Origin: an uncultured Acetatifactor sp.
GTDB taxonomy: Bacteria; Bacillota; Clostridia; Lachnospirales; Lachnospiraceae
NCBI GenBank assembly: GCA_934402375.1
Contig: CAKRUB010000054.1
Coordinates: 1 to 6,294 of the forward strand
Direction of reading: 5' to 3'
DNA: 6,294 nucleotides
Of the stretch, positions 6,221-6,294 are shown in pieces; the first letter of the stretch is position 1, and every line of letters starts with the position of its first letter. The position numbers and the translations under genes were made by a program. Under the pieces are notes generated by a model that saw nothing but the letters and a program-made list of their open reading frames with translations, was not told where the DNA came from and did not search any database.

Positions 6221-6294
6221 GTGCGCCTAGCGGCGCACGTTTCTAACGGGTTAAAGTCCCGAATCCACCCGGTAGTGGGAAGGATATAGCCGAA
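6221..6294 (+). mobile_element. Group II intron, 5' end only (probable class C), cut by the window edge
   Basis: The sequence from GTGCGCC (6221) fits the 5' GTGYG boundary of bacterial group II introns and the start of domain I. A hairpin pairs GTGCGCC (6221-6227) with GGCGCAC (6232-6238). It is followed by CGGG...CCCG (6247-6250 and 6258-6261), then AATCCAC...GTGG (6262-6278) and ATATAGCCGAA (6284-6294). The block CGGGTTAAAGTCCCGAA parallels the corresponding part of the class C intron O.i.I1 (AGGGTGAGAGTCCCGAAC) as I recall it. The 5' boundary lies 10 nt after the terminator stem, the known insertion preference of class C introns. The maturase ORF, catalytic domain V and 3' end would lie beyond the window, so completeness cannot be judged. 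Confidence 0.82.

Overview
The window looks like a chromosomal segment of a Clostridia bacterium, most likely a motile gut Lachnospiraceae. This rests on protein style (Gram-positive gtfB, SipW-type peptidase fold, a two-TM Cache chemoreceptor), strong AGGAGG-type ribosome sites, and mixed base composition. No rRNA, tRNA or other marker fixes the genus. All genes lie on the + strand. I see no tRNA, rRNA or CRISPR array.

Left part (1-1445): a promoter drives an AT-rich GNAT acetyltransferase gene closely resembling the streptothricin acetyltransferase (Sat-4/SatA) group. It is followed by a G+C-richer gene for a 204-aa protein. That protein's C-terminal half matches the helical module often found at the C-terminus of bacterial macro-domain proteins and beside vWA genes.

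Middle (1446-3263): a vWA-domain gene starts normally but breaks off after about 100 residues. It is joined, out of frame, to the last 64 codons of gtfA, the catalytic O-GlcNAc transferase subunit of the accessory Sec (SecA2/SecY2) system. A full-length gtfB follows in its usual overlap with the gtfA end. The 3' half of the vWA gene and the 5' seven-eighths of gtfA are therefore missing, with any genes that lay between them. GtfB is left without its partner.

Right part (3264-6294): a gene with its own promoter encodes a two-TM SipW-like signal peptidase fold in which the catalytic Ser is Asn and the usual His region is not conserved. A 213-nt non-coding stretch follows, with inverted repeats, a candidate promoter and a possible 23-codon ORF. 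Then comes a complete 682-aa methyl-accepting chemotaxis protein with a strong intrinsic terminator. Five bases after the terminator T-run, the 5' end of a group II intron begins and runs off the window, the placement typical of class C introns.

The genes do not form one pathway. The window is best read as an accessory patchwork: a resistance-type acetyltransferase, a vWA/helical-module pair cut by a deletion, a decayed adhesin-glycosylation locus, a degenerate peptidase, a chemoreceptor and a retroelement.
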